This document shows positions 8,054 through 15,447 of a DNA stretch of 64,000 nt, piece by piece. The notes below the pieces were generated by a model. That model did not search any database and was not told the DNA's origin. It saw only the letters and a list, made by a program, of their open reading frames with translations. The position numbers and the translations under genes are program-made. Origin of the DNA: Streptosporangium canum (lineage in GTDB: Bacteria > Actinomycetota > Actinomycetes > Streptosporangiales > Streptosporangiaceae); assembly GCF_900113865.1 (NCBI RefSeq), contig NZ_FOQY01000011.1, forward strand, positions 59,585 to 123,584, given 5' to 3'. The stretch's first letter is position 1; each line of letters opens with the position of its first letter.

Positions 8054-8098
8054 CCGCGAAAAAGGGCGTCCGCGCAGGTGCGGGCGCCCTTTCCGCGG
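8054..8098 (+). terminator. terminator hairpin after SDR gene
   Basis: CCGCGAAAAAGGGCG at 8054-8068 pairs almost perfectly with the complementary arm at 8085-8098, starting 9 bases after the SDR stop. The stem is GC-rich at both ends with an A/T core. Confidence 0.65.
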
Positions 8099-8141
8099 TC
8101 CGGGCTCCGCGGTCCGGGCTCACCCGGATCCGGTGGCCCCG

Positions 8142-8240
8142 CTACGTCACGGCTGACCGGATGCCCAGGGCGAGCAGGACGACCGCGGTGATCCCGGTGA
8201 CGACGGTCTTGAATGTGTAGGGTCTCAGTCTTCGTGACAT
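8142..8240 (-). CDS. tiny single-pass membrane peptide (32 aa)
   Basis: ATG at 8240 to TAG at 8142 encodes 32 residues: a basic start (MSRRLRPYTFK), then one hydrophobic helix (VVTGITAVVLLALGI) and a short polar tail. The layout matches the many very small actinobacterial membrane proteins that automatic annotation misses. The only ribosome-binding hint is CAGGT before the start. Function is unknown and it could be a chance ORF. Confidence 0.42.
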   Translation of the reverse strand: MSRRLRPYTFKTVVTGITAVVLLALGIRSAVT

Positions 8241-8287
8241 CTTGACCTGCGGGTTTCCGCACTGTCTCACGATCATGGCGGTTTCCT

Positions 8288-8400
8288 CACCTGTGGGGAC
8301 TGATGGTCAGGATCGGTCGATCGACGGGGTGCTCGTCGAGGATGTAGCGGATGTGCCCGCTCGTGGTTCCGCAGGCTGTGGCGAACTCGCGACGGTCTGA
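8288..8400 (-). pseudogene. remnant of a small helix-turn-helix protein
   Basis: One leftward frame reads EFATACGTTSGHIRYILDEH before ending PHR-stop. The A-x-x-C-GTT-x-x-HI-x-x-I-L spacing resembles the HTH of YdaS/Cro-like phage or transposon regulators. There is no start codon or complete domain in this frame, so it looks like a decayed fragment. Confidence 0.25.
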
Positions 8401-8558
8401 TTTTCCGGGCCGCCGCGCACCACTTCAACGCCTGTCGGGAAGCCTGCTGAACCCGGCACCCACTCACCGACGATCGGAGTCCCTGGATCGGACTGCAAAG
8501 ATCAGCCGAGCGTGAACGTCCTGGCGCGGGTACGGTGCCGGCTGGGAGGGTGGACCTC

Positions 8559-8921
8559 ATGATGGAGAACTTGCGGGACGCCGAGCGCCGGCTCCAGGCC
8601 GCGCAGCTCGCTGGAGATGTCGAGGCGCTGGATCGGCTGCTGGATGATCGGCTGATCTTTACCTTCGGTGCGAACGTTGCGACCAAGGCGGACGACCTGG
8701 AGCTGCACCGCACTCGGACGCAGGTGCTGACGAAGGTGGCCGAGGAGGAGTTGACCGTGCTCGCCGATGGGCACACCGGGGTGACGTGGTTTCTCGGCAC
8801 CGTCGAAGGGACCGTCTCCGGTGCGCCGTTCGCGGCCAGGATGCGCTACACCCGTACTTGGCTGTACGACGAGACGCACGGCTGGCGAATCATCGCCGTG
8901 CACGCCGGCACGACCGATTGA
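8559..8921 (+). CDS. SnoaL/NTF2-like protein (DUF4440 type)
   Basis: I chose ATG 8559 because GGGAGGG at 8544-8550 is well placed; a GTG at 8535 would lie upstream of it. The 120-aa product begins ENLRDAERRLQAAQLAGDVEALDRLLDD, the usual first helix of DUF4440/SnoaL-like proteins. It continues with a beta sheet ending RTWLYDETHGWRIIAVHAG. This cone-shaped fold serves many roles (isomerase, cyclase, ligand binding), so no reaction can be assigned. It stands alone beside degenerate DNA. Confidence 0.75.
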   Translation: MMENLRDAERRLQAAQLAGDVEALDRLLDDRLIFTFGANVATKADDLELHRTRTQVLTKVAEEELTVLADGHTGVTWFLGTVEGTVSGAPFAARMRYTRTWLYDETHGWRIIAVHAGTTD

Positions 8922-8979
8922 CATAGCCGACACGTTGTCCGACGACCGGCCGGCCGGATGGTCGCCGGCGAGGTTCGAC

Positions 8980-9098
8980 CGGCGGTGGCCCTCGTGGGTG
9001 ACCTGGCGGGTCAGCAGGGCCAGGCTGGCGCCGGGGGTGGCGATCAGTGGGAAGACCGCGACCAGGAACGCGGCGAGGTCTTCGGGCCGCTGGAGCAT
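8980..9098 (-). pseudogene. truncated LysE-family transporter remnant
   Basis: The leftward frame from an ATG at 9098 reads LAAFLVAVFPLIATPGASLA followed by LLTRQVTHEGHRRS. This is the first transmembrane helix and TPG-x-x motif of LysE/RhtB amino-acid exporters. Similarity stops after about 40 residues, while intact family members have about 200. The rest of the gene is absent. Confidence 0.45.
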
Positions 9099-9293
9099 CC
9101 CGGAGTCGGGCAGCGGGTGGTGGAGCTCGACCGGTGGCCTACGTTGGCCAGTGCCCCTAGGGGCTAGAGCCCTGCTCAGATGCTGGGGGGCGCCGTGTTC
9201 GACGAGGCGACCTTCACCGGGGACACCTGGTTCGTTCGAGACCAACTTATGAGACTGGCCGACCTGCAGGGATGTCGCTGCCGGGGTGCGCCC

Positions 9294-9331
9294 GGGGCGC
9301 GTCTCGAAAGCGTGGATTCGAGACGCGCCCC
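9294..9331 (-). terminator. perfect 15-bp hairpin downstream of CU044_5270 gene
   Basis: Arms at 9294-9308 (GGGGCGCGTCTCGAA) and 9317-9331 are fully complementary around an 8-base loop. The hairpin lies 65 bases after the stop of the leftward gene ending at 9396, so it probably terminates that transcript. It has no U-run. Confidence 0.5.
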
Positions 9332-9395
9332 ATTGGCGCCGGCCGAGGCGTTGGTCGAAGATCTCAACTCTCGCCTGAGCACGGCATGCAAAGGG

Positions 9396-10391
9396 TCATG
9401 GCCGCTCCCCGGCCTGGTCCACGACGCCTATCGCGACGCGGGTCGAGATCGACCAGGTCGTTCCCTTCTCGATGCTCCATGCCAGGTAACGGGGAACGGG
9501 AACCCCTTTGTCGTCCACCGGGATGGGCATCCGGCTGCGGTTGTTCGGCTTGGGATTAAGCTCCTCGTGGTCGGCGATCGCCGTCTCCCGTCGCGCCCGG
9601 TAGGCGTAGGTCACGGGGTCCAGGAGAATTTCGACCTTGAGATAGTCTTCGGCGACCTGGGAGATCGACAGCGCCGACCGTCCCTCGGTGTCGGTCGCCG
9701 TCTCGTCCACCGTCACCCCGGGCAGCTTGGCCATCGCCCGGAAGATCGCGGCCTCATGCTCCGGGGTGACGAGGTTCTGGCTCAGGGTCACGGCGAACCG
9801 CAGGAAGATCCACTCGTCGTGGGCAGGGCCGCTCGCTTCCCGGTAGAGCTCGCGGTATTTGGCCAGGAGCGCGTCGGGGTCGGTCGGCAGCGAGGCCAGC
9901 AGCGCATAGGTGTTCTCCGGCGTCCTCTCGCCGGGATTGGAGGTCTGCAGCTTGCCGTTCACCAGGTAGCCGACCCGTTTGCCGTCGGCCCGGGTCCAGA
10001 ACGGTTCGACCGTCTCCGGCAGCGGTGTCTGCGGGGTGATCCGTTCGCCTTGGCCGATATCCTTGCCCCAGGCCGCGTCACGGCTCTCGGTATAGATCCA
10101 CTGGTCGTCGCGGGGCGGCGTGAACTCCTTCTCCTGTACGGCCGCCGCGATCCTGGTCAGCACCACCTGAGCGTTGGCGGCGGGCAGCGTGCGCTCTCCC
10201 TGGAACACGCTCACCCCGGTAGCGATGACCACGGCGGCGGCGGCCACCGCCAGCGCCCGGGTCGCCCATCCGCGCCCGCGACGCGGATGGTGGGCTCGGG
10301 CCATGAGAGCCGCTCGGGCGGCGGCTTGGGCGTCGGGGGCCGGCGGCGCCGGACGCGCCCAGTCCTCGCGCAGTCTCTCGAGGTCGTTCAT
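9396..10391 (-). CDS. CU044_5270 family protein (putative sigma-factor-linked membrane protein)
   Basis: This 331-aa protein has a cytoplasmic N-terminus (MNDLERLREDWARP, as in sigma-linked anti-sigma-like proteins). One membrane helix at about 43-63 (WATRALAVAAAAVVIATGVSVF) and a large outer domain with QWIYTES and PENTYALLASLPTDPDALL follow. This layout is that of the CU044_5270 family, nearly always encoded directly after an ECF sigma factor. It overlaps the sigma gene by 4 bases. The likely role is sensing or restraining the sigma factor at the membrane, which is inferred from pairing; no zinc-binding anti-sigma motif is visible. Confidence 0.75.
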   Translation of the reverse strand: MNDLERLREDWARPAPPAPDAQAAARAALMARAHHPRRGRGWATRALAVAAAAVVIATGVSVFQGERTLPAANAQVVLTRIAAAVQEKEFTPPRDDQWIYTESRDAAWGKDIGQGERITPQTPLPETVEPFWTRADGKRVGYLVNGKLQTSNPGERTPENTYALLASLPTDPDALLAKYRELYREASGPAHDEWIFLRFAVTLSQNLVTPEHEAAIFRAMAKLPGVTVDETATDTEGRSALSISQVAEDYLKVEILLDPVTYAYRARRETAIADHEELNPKPNNRSRMPIPVDDKGVPVPRYLAWSIEKGTTWSISTRVAIGVVDQAGERP

Positions 10392-10954
10392 GATCCGTCC
10401 CTTTCCAGTGCGGCTTGGAGACTCCTGCGGGCCCGGTGCAGTCGTGAGCGGGCCGTTCCGGCCGGGATGCCGAGCGCGCTGCCCGCTTCCTCGGAGGTCA
10501 GCTCCGCCCAGGCGACCAGGAGCAGCACGTCCCGATCGCGATCGGCGATCTCGGCGAGTGCCTCGGCGAGCCGGGACGTGCGGGCTCCCGCGTCGACGGC
10601 CCCGGCGACCTGGTCGGCGTGGTCTTCCACGGGGCTGTCGGCGCCCGCCTTGGCCAGGGCTTGGTACTGGCGCAGTTCGGCGCGGTGATGGCGGGCGATG
10701 AGGTTGGAGGCGATGCCGTACAACCAGGGCCGCGCGTTGGCGCGGGAGACGTCGTAGCCTGCCCGTTTGTCGAAGGCGATGAGGAACGTCTCCGCAGCGA
10801 CATCGTCGGCCAGGCCCTGGCCTAACCTGCGCGCGGCGTAGCCGTGGATCTCGGGGTAGTAGCGGTCAAATATGGCGGCGAAGCGTTCGGGCTCCCGCCG
10901 GGACTGTTCGATGATCACGGCGTCCGCTGCTTGGGCCGGCAGCGCGCGTGACAT
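10388..10954 (-). CDS. ECF-type RNA polymerase sigma factor
   Basis: Region 2 is visible as FAAIFDRYYPEIHGYAARRLG followed by DDVAAETFLIAF and RPWLYGIASNLIARHHR. Region 4 shows LLLVAWAELTSEEAGSALGIPAGTARSRLHRAR. I use ATG 10954 because GAGAGG lies 8 bases upstream; GTG 10963 is an alternative adding three residues. The product has about 188 aa. Its partner is the overlapping CU044_5270 gene. No -35/-10 matching a clear autoregulatory ECF promoter could be picked out upstream. Confidence 0.88.
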   Translation of the reverse strand: MSRALPAQAADAVIIEQSRREPERFAAIFDRYYPEIHGYAARRLGQGLADDVAAETFLIAFDKRAGYDVSRANARPWLYGIASNLIARHHRAELRQYQALAKAGADSPVEDHADQVAGAVDAGARTSRLAEALAEIADRDRDVLLLVAWAELTSEEAGSALGIPAGTARSRLHRARRSLQAALERDGS

Positions 10955-11496
10955 CGAGGTCACCTCTCGATCCTTGGGTTCACACCCGGTTCTTCACCGA
11001 TCAGGAGACAAGTGTTCACGACGTCCACTCACCACGCCTTGGCGGGAGCCGGAAACTCATCGGTGGGGGCCGAGCCACCCCTATGGGACGGCGTCGGAAC
11101 GCGAATCGGGATCACGCCCCACGGGACCGCCTGATGGAGACCGGCCGGATGCCATTCGGTGCAGATGGCGAAGGCGCTACCTAGCGGGCGGCGAGGGGTC
11201 GGGGCTGAAGACATCGGAGTCACCCAAATAACCCCAGATAACGATGGCACTACGGATGACATGCGGCCAAATAATGTTGCGGATTCCCGGTCAAGCTGCG
11301 TTGCAGGTCACAGGCTCCGGTCCGACACCTTTACCCGCGCACGCGTAGGGGTGTCTCATATGTCACGAAACCCTCGGGCGGGGGAGTGCCCGGGGAGCTG
11401 TAGCCAGACCCTCATCCCGTTGATGTTCGCGTGCTTGACTGGTGAAGTGCACTTATTCGAAGTGTGCAGTATTCCCATCTGGTGTCGGGTGCTGGT
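10955..11496. other. 540-base intergenic region, no gene recognised
   Basis: Between two leftward genes, rightward ORFs here (for example from 11159) have no recognisable motif and poor codon bias. The promoter of the sigma gene must lie in its left part. Apart from a weak stem around 11325-11355 I see nothing definable. Confidence 0.4.
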
Positions 11497-12228
11497 TCAA
11501 ATGCGGCGGGCGATCGTGATGATCTCGCGGCTGGTTTCGGTGATGGGACCCCGGTGCCAGTCGCCGTACTGATCCTCGATGGTGAACCCGGCCTCGGTCA
11601 GGAACGTGGCCAGTGCCGGGACGTCGAGGAAGCGCAGGCTTGTCCGGTCGACGCGGAGGACTGTGTCGTCGCGCTCGGCGGTGGTCTCGGTGAACGTGAC
11701 GACATCGCCAACGACAGACTCAACTTCATGCCACATGCGTAGCTTGCGTCCGGTGGCATCTTCGATGTCGAAGGCGTTCGAGGGGTTCCAGCTTTCCCAG
11801 GCGCGAGCCTGCGGGTGGCGGGTGCCGAAGACGAATTGGCCACCGTCACGGAGCGAGGTACGGATCGCGATCAGGGAAGCCCACAGTTCGTCGTCGGTGA
11901 CCAGGCACTGGAAGGCGTTGCTGGTCATCGTGGCCAGGTCGAACTCCCTGTCCCAGGCGGCGTCGGCGGCGACGCCGGAGACCCATTCGATGTCGGCGCG
12001 GCGCCTGGCCCGATCCAGCATGCCCTGGTCGGGGTCGAGACCGACGAGACGTCCGGTGTGACCAAGGTCGCGGGCGTAGTGCAGCATGCTCCCGGTGCCG
12101 CAGCCGAGATCCAGTACGACGCCGGCCGCCATCACGAGTTCGGTGCAGAAGACGACCTCGGGGTATCGGGCGGGGGCCCACGGGTTCATCACGTCGTAGA
12201 GAGCTGCGGCCTCAGCATCAGAGAACAT
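11497..12228 (-). CDS. class I SAM-dependent methyltransferase
   Basis: This protein of about 243 aa has the SAM-binding motif VVLDLGCGTGSMLHYA and the acidic loop VGLDPDQGMLDRAR. Post-I motifs DLATMTSNAFQCLVTDDEL and GGQFVFGTRHP are also present. The start is set at ATG 12228 (MFSDAEAAALYDVMNPW), which fits family N-termini. A TTG at 12282 with GGGGAG upstream is an alternative. The substrate is unknown; the closest style is small-molecule or ubiquinone-like methyltransferases. A palindrome and two tiny ORFs with strong ribosome sites precede it, suggesting regulated expression. Confidence 0.8.
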   Translation of the reverse strand: MFSDAEAAALYDVMNPWAPARYPEVVFCTELVMAAGVVLDLGCGTGSMLHYARDLGHTGRLVGLDPDQGMLDRARRRADIEWVSGVAADAAWDREFDLATMTSNAFQCLVTDDELWASLIAIRTSLRDGGQFVFGTRHPQARAWESWNPSNAFDIEDATGRKLRMWHEVESVVGDVVTFTETTAERDDTVLRVDRTSLRFLDVPALATFLTEAGFTIEDQYGDWHRGPITETSREIITIARRI

Positions 12229-12268
12229 TCCGGCAGTATCCACACACGGCCGACGACAGCCAACCGAA

Positions 12269-12391
12269 TTATGCCGGATCAAGATGGATCACTCCCCTAC
12301 CAACTCCAGATGCGCGGCACCAGGCAAATCGGTCGCTTGCACCACAAGTCACCTCCGTTGCATCTAATGCAACATGGTTGAGGTCAATCAT
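12269..12391 (-). CDS. small leader-like ORF (40 aa) upstream of methyltransferase
   Basis: ATG at 12391 is preceded by AAGGAGGTGA, a near-perfect Shine-Dalgarno sequence, though about 11 bases away. It encodes 40 residues (MIDLNHVALDATEV...HLDPA). A second ORF inside it (GTG 12345 to TGA 12289, 18 aa) has CGGAGGTGA at ideal spacing. Neither has a recognisable family, and the base composition is less GC-rich than the flanks. One of them may be a leader peptide for the methyltransferase; they cannot both be the main product. Confidence 0.3.
   Translation of the reverse strand: MIDLNHVALDATEVTCGASDRFAWCRASGVGRGVIHLDPA
12357..12373. promoter_or_regulatory. 17-bp palindromic operator
   Basis: GTTGCAT-CTA-ATGCAAC is a perfect inverted repeat with 7-bp arms. 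The TTGCA/TGCAA half-sites are typical of MarR-type and similar dimeric winged-helix regulators. It sits between the ribosome-binding sites of the two tiny leftward ORFs upstream of the methyltransferase gene. No regulator gene is adjacent. Confidence 0.5.
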
Positions 12392-12528
12392 GGATGCCGT
12401 CACCTCCTTGGCCAACGCGGTCTGAGTCAACGACAAAGCAACTACCTATACGCGTATGACTAGGCATGATGAGTTGTAGCCGATCATGCCGAGTGTTGTA
12501 TCTGCTGCAACTTTGCACGGTATCGGGG

Positions 12529-13590
12529 TCACAGGCCGATTCCCCGCATGGGGTTGTCGCGCCACTTGTCGGCGGAGCGGATGTAGCCGTGCACCACGGG
12601 GGACTTCTCCGACCAGCGGCCGTGCCGGGCGATCGCCGAGACGGGCGCCCCGTTCTTGGCGGCGGTGGTGGCCCCGCCGGAGCGCAGCGAGTGGGCGGTG
12701 TAGGCCTCGGCGTTCGGAAGGCCGGCCCGCGTCGCGGCGCGGCGCACGATGAGGTTCAGGCCGTGCCCGCTCATCCGCGCCGCTGCCTTGCCCGAGGCGC
12801 CGGAGTGGCCGGTGGTGATGCGGCCGTGCCGGTCGATGCCGCGCAGCAGCGGCCCGGCGGTGATGCCGTGCTCGGCCAGGGCGGCACTCCAGGCCTGCAC
12901 AACGCGCACCGGGCAGGTGCCGGGGTGCGAACCGTAGGGCAGCGGCACCACCTCGCCGCGGGCGTCCTGGTCGGTCTTGGACTGGCGGATGGTGACCTCC
13001 AGGCCGTCGGCGGTCAGCGCCAGGTCGCCGAAGTCGAGGGCGGCCAGCTCCGAGCGGCGGCCCATCAGGGCGAAGCCGAGCACCAGGGTGGCGCGGTCGC
13101 GCAGGCCGGCCAGGGTGGCGGGGTCGCATCCGTCGATCATCCGGCGCAGCAGGTCGAGCTCGGCCGGCGGCGCCTTGCGGGTGCGTGTCCCGGCTTTGGC
13201 CCGCTCCTTGCGGTAGGCGCGCAGGGCCAGGCGGCCGCCCTCGGCGTTCACGGTCAGCCCGGCCTTCTTGTGCCGGGACTGCACGCATGCCAGGGCCCGC
13301 TCGATCGTCGACGGCGCCGGGGGCGTGCCGCGCCGGGTCGGGGTGGCGGCCAGATGGGTGACGTACTCGGCGAGCGTCTCGGCCGAGGCGGGCAGCGGCG
13401 TGCGATGGTGCTTGGCGCACCAGGCGGTGAAAGTCTCCCAGTCGCGGGCGTAGGCACGGCTGGTGTTGTCGGCCAGTCCGCCGGCGACCCGGGCGCGGGC
13501 CGCCTCGCTCAGCTCCCGATCGGCGGTGTGCGCCGCGGCGATGGTCGCCGAGGTCGTGGTGCCAGGTGCCAGCCGTACCAACTCGGTCAC
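12529..13590 (-). CDS. tyrosine recombinase/integrase
   Basis: This 353-aa protein has an N-terminal SAM-like core-binding domain (SRAYARDWETFTAWCAKHHR at about 44-63) and a C-terminal catalytic domain with the full residue set. The visible residues are Arg in FALMGRRSELAALD, Lys in IRQSKTDQ, H-x-x-R in HSLRSGG, His in ARHGRWSEKS and the nucleophile Tyr in VVHGYIRSADKW. It is therefore probably active. It is XerC/phage-type in length. No tRNA, excisionase or phage gene lies beside it, so it may be an island integrase or a stand-alone recombinase. It is divergent, with an 8-base gap, from the small protein at 13599. Confidence 0.85.
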   Translation of the reverse strand: MTELVRLAPGTTTSATIAAAHTADRELSEAARARVAGGLADNTSRAYARDWETFTAWCAKHHRTPLPASAETLAEYVTHLAATPTRRGTPPAPSTIERALACVQSRHKKAGLTVNAEGGRLALRAYRKERAKAGTRTRKAPPAELDLLRRMIDGCDPATLAGLRDRATLVLGFALMGRRSELAALDFGDLALTADGLEVTIRQSKTDQDARGEVVPLPYGSHPGTCPVRVVQAWSAALAEHGITAGPLLRGIDRHGRITTGHSGASGKAAARMSGHGLNLIVRRAATRAGLPNAEAYTAHSLRSGGATTAAKNGAPVSAIARHGRWSEKSPVVHGYIRSADKWRDNPMRGIGL

Positions 13591-13598
13591 TTGAAGGT

Positions 13599-13901
13599 AT
13601 GCCTAAGAGCGAACCCCGCCTGATGCCGACAGGTACGTGCTGGTGTGGATGTGGGACCGAAGTTGGTCTCGGCTCCTTCTTCTCCCAGGGACACGACAAG
13701 ATCGCAGAAGCCGCCCTCCTGGCGGCCCGGTACGACAACTCCGTCGCCCGACTCATCGCCCACCACGGCTTCGGCCCCGAAAACGGCGTCCGCGAGGCCG
13801 CGGTGGAGAAGGGCTACTGGGAGGCCTGCCCCGAAGCGAGCTGCAACTACCTCGGTGCCCCCGCCAGCATTCGCGTGCACCGCAAGAAGATGCAGCACTG
13901 A
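13599..13901 (+). CDS. small Cys/His-rich hypothetical protein (zinc-ribbon-like)
   Basis: This 100-aa protein starts at ATG 13599, with GAAGG just before it; an earlier GTG would overlap the integrase start. The N-terminus has TGTCWCGCGTEVGLGSFFSQ followed by GHDKIAEAALLA. The clustered cysteines plus GHD suggest a small metal-binding knuckle, a pattern seen in conserved actinobacterial hypotheticals. A later CPEASCNY adds two cysteines. Function is unknown. The head-to-head position with the recombinase suggests a shared promoter region, perhaps a regulator or DNA-binding partner. Confidence 0.6.
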   Translation: MPKSEPRLMPTGTCWCGCGTEVGLGSFFSQGHDKIAEAALLAARYDNSVARLIAHHGFGPENGVREAAVEKGYWEACPEASCNYLGAPASIRVHRKKMQH

Positions 13902-14287
13902 ACCGTCTCTCCCACTCCGCGTCGCCGAGCATCGCCGCTCAGCGGTCGGTCTCCTGCAGGGATCGACCGGAAGCAGGCCCCACGGTCGTTTCCTTGGTCA
14001 CAGGGGCCCAGGAGGGAGATATCTCTCATGGCTGCGCACCGGCGACGCCGCAAGAAGCTGGTCTTCGGGGAAGGGGCGGCACTCGCTGTTCGAGCGTTCC
14101 TGATCGCCATTGACTGGTGGACCAACGGACATGGGCCCAGGTAGGCAATTCCGCCTCCCAGGCCCGTCGTTTCCGCATCGAAACTCCGGTTCTCCCTGGT
14201 CGGGCGGACCGGGGCCTCACGCAACCCGCATTGTGTGAGATCGAAACCGCTACCCGGACCGTCCCCGCCCGATCCGGAGAGATGGCA
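13902..14287. other. intergenic region with one tiny ORF
   Basis: 386 bases between the rightward small protein and the leftward phosphotransferase. The only item of note is the 38-codon ORF at 14028-14144 with a strong ribosome-binding site. The rest shows no motif. Confidence 0.4.
14028..14144 (+). CDS. possible 38-aa basic peptide
   Basis: ATG at 14028 lies behind AGGAGGGAGATATCTCTC, a strong ribosome-binding site. The product starts MAAHRRRRKKLVFGEG and has a short hydrophobic stretch (AALAVRAFLIAIDWW), so it could be a small membrane-associated or nucleic-acid-binding peptide. I know of no family. Confidence 0.4.
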   Translation: MAAHRRRRKKLVFGEGAALAVRAFLIAIDWWTNGHGPR

Positions 14288-15130
14288 TCAGCCGCGCTCC
14301 TCCAACCACGCGATGACGGACCGGACGAGACCGTCGACGCGTGACAAGGGTTTGCCGGCAAACACCGGGTGGAGGTGCCCGACCCCGACCGCGTCGTTCC
14401 AGGCCCAGGCGCGTCGGTAGGTCTCCTCGTCGGTAGCGGCCCGGAGGACGTCCCAGCCATGCCAGGCCGCGACGAGTGCCGCGTCGATCGCTGGGTCCGA
14501 CAGAATCGCCATGTCCCAGTCGAGGACGCCGGTCAGCTTGCCGTCCTCGCCGAAGTGGAAGTTGCTGCCGCCGAGGTCGCCGTGGACAAGCCTGGCCGGG
14601 ACCTCCTCAAGCGCCAGCAGCGTGTCCAGCCGCTGCCGAACTCCGTCACGCCACTTCGCCGGCAGGCGCGGAACGATCTCGTCGTTCAGGATGTCGGCCC
14701 ATCCCAAGCCATCGGCATACCGGCGCGGCCTGTGGAGAACGGCCTCGAGCTCCGGCGAGATCTCAACCTTGCCCACTGCCTCCAAGAGCAGGCCGAACGC
14801 CGCCGGGTCCCCGTTGCCTTCCGGCAGCCCCTCGCCGTCAATCCACGAAATCGCGACGGCCGCACGTTCCCCGAACGTGGCCACCGCAGTCAGCGGCTCC
14901 GGCACGGCGAAAGGCAGGCCGGCCGCCGCAACGGCCCGAAGAATTTCGACCCGGCGCGGCAGCTCGGCGGCGGCACTGGGGCGCTTGCTGATACGCACGG
15001 CGGCGATGCCGGGGAACAGCACGACGTGGTGCATGTTCCCGTGCTCGGCAAGGCGTGCGGAGGCAAGAGCAGCGTCAGGAACCAGTGCTTCAGCGATTTC
15101 CAGGAGGTCGGCGGGGACTGGTTGGGGCAT
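14288..15130 (-). CDS. aminoglycoside/choline-kinase-like phosphotransferase
   Basis: The 280-aa core has the kinase-like fold of APH/ChoK enzymes. The catalytic loop is LVHGDLGGSNFHF (HGD-x-x-x-x-N) and the metal-binding motif is GVLDWDMAILSDPAID. I start it at ATG 15130 (MPQPVPADLLEIAEAL). The frame stays open 87 codons further to ATG 15391, giving a 367-aa form with a coiled-coil head (IPALVRAVSLLTAENAELRE) not usual in this family. The phosphate acceptor cannot be deduced; resistance to an aminoglycoside or macrolide is possible but unproven. It lies in the accessory region. Confidence 0.75.
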   Translation of the reverse strand: MPQPVPADLLEIAEALVPDAALASARLAEHGNMHHVVLFPGIAAVRISKRPSAAAELPRRVEILRAVAAAGLPFAVPEPLTAVATFGERAAVAISWIDGEGLPEGNGDPAAFGLLLEAVGKVEISPELEAVLHRPRRYADGLGWADILNDEIVPRLPAKWRDGVRQRLDTLLALEEVPARLVHGDLGGSNFHFGEDGKLTGVLDWDMAILSDPAIDAALVAAWHGWDVLRAATDEETYRRAWAWNDAVGVGHLHPVFAGKPLSRVDGLVRSVIAWLEERG

Positions 15131-15391
15131 CCCGCTATTTTGGCGGACGATCACCCTCGGTGAGCCCTCTGTGGCTCCCGAAACCATCGGACGCCAGGAG
15201 CTTCGCCGCCCGTTACGACACTGTCGCCAGTGCTCATCAGGCCGTAGGGGAACGACGTTGGCCGTGGGCATTTCCAGGAGTTCGCGCAGCTCGGCGTTCT
15301 CGGCGGTGAGCAGGCTGACGGCACGGACCAGCGCGGGGATGTCTTCCTTGATCTGAGCGAGTTCCTCAATCCCGGGATGGTGTTCTGACAT
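15131..15391 (-). CDS. coiled-coil N-terminal extension or separate small ORF in frame with the phosphotransferase
   Basis: Eighty-seven in-frame codons precede the phosphotransferase core. Residues 7-43 are a heptad-rich helix with regularly spaced leucines (LVRAVSLLTAENAELRELLE), followed by a polar linker. Either the enzyme has a fused dimerisation head, or a small coiled-coil gene lost its stop. No good ribosome-binding site precedes either start. Confidence 0.35.
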
Positions 15392-15412
15392 GCACTGCCG
15401 GGGGCTGGCGTG

Positions 15413-15447
15413 AAAAAGCCCCCGCCGACGTGTAGTCGGCAGGGGCT
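15413..15447 (-). terminator. intrinsic terminator or attenuator reading leftward
   Basis: On the minus strand a 13-bp stem with one mismatch (arms 15435-15447 and 15417-15429, 5-base loop) is followed directly by TTTTT, a canonical intrinsic terminator rare in this GC-rich genome. It lies only 22 bases before the in-frame ATG at 15391. The 5' part of the second arm can instead pair with 15399-15406, so an attenuator is possible. Confidence 0.6.

Larger units (their letters stand above)
8046..8558. other. intergenic region with terminator, tiny membrane ORF and HTH remnant
   Basis: This 513-base stretch has no long gene. It holds the hairpin at 8054-8098, a 32-codon leftward membrane-peptide ORF at 8142-8240, and a leftward fragment at about 8288-8400 that reads like part of a helix-turn-helix protein. 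The remainder shows nothing I recognise. Confidence 0.5.
8922..9395. other. degenerate intergenic region with gene fragments
   Basis: This 474-base stretch contains no intact gene. It holds a leftward LysE-like fragment (8980-9098) and a rightward ORF start at 9180 with pentapeptide-like residues (GAVFDEATFTGDTWF) that then loses all similarity. A perfect 15-bp hairpin lies at 9294-9331. It reads as the scar of old deletions or insertions. Confidence 0.5.

Noticed and set aside
11490..11510. GGTTCAAAT resembling a tRNA T-loop
   Set aside because: No acceptor stem, D-arm or anticodon arm could be folded around it, and it overlaps the methyltransferase stop region.
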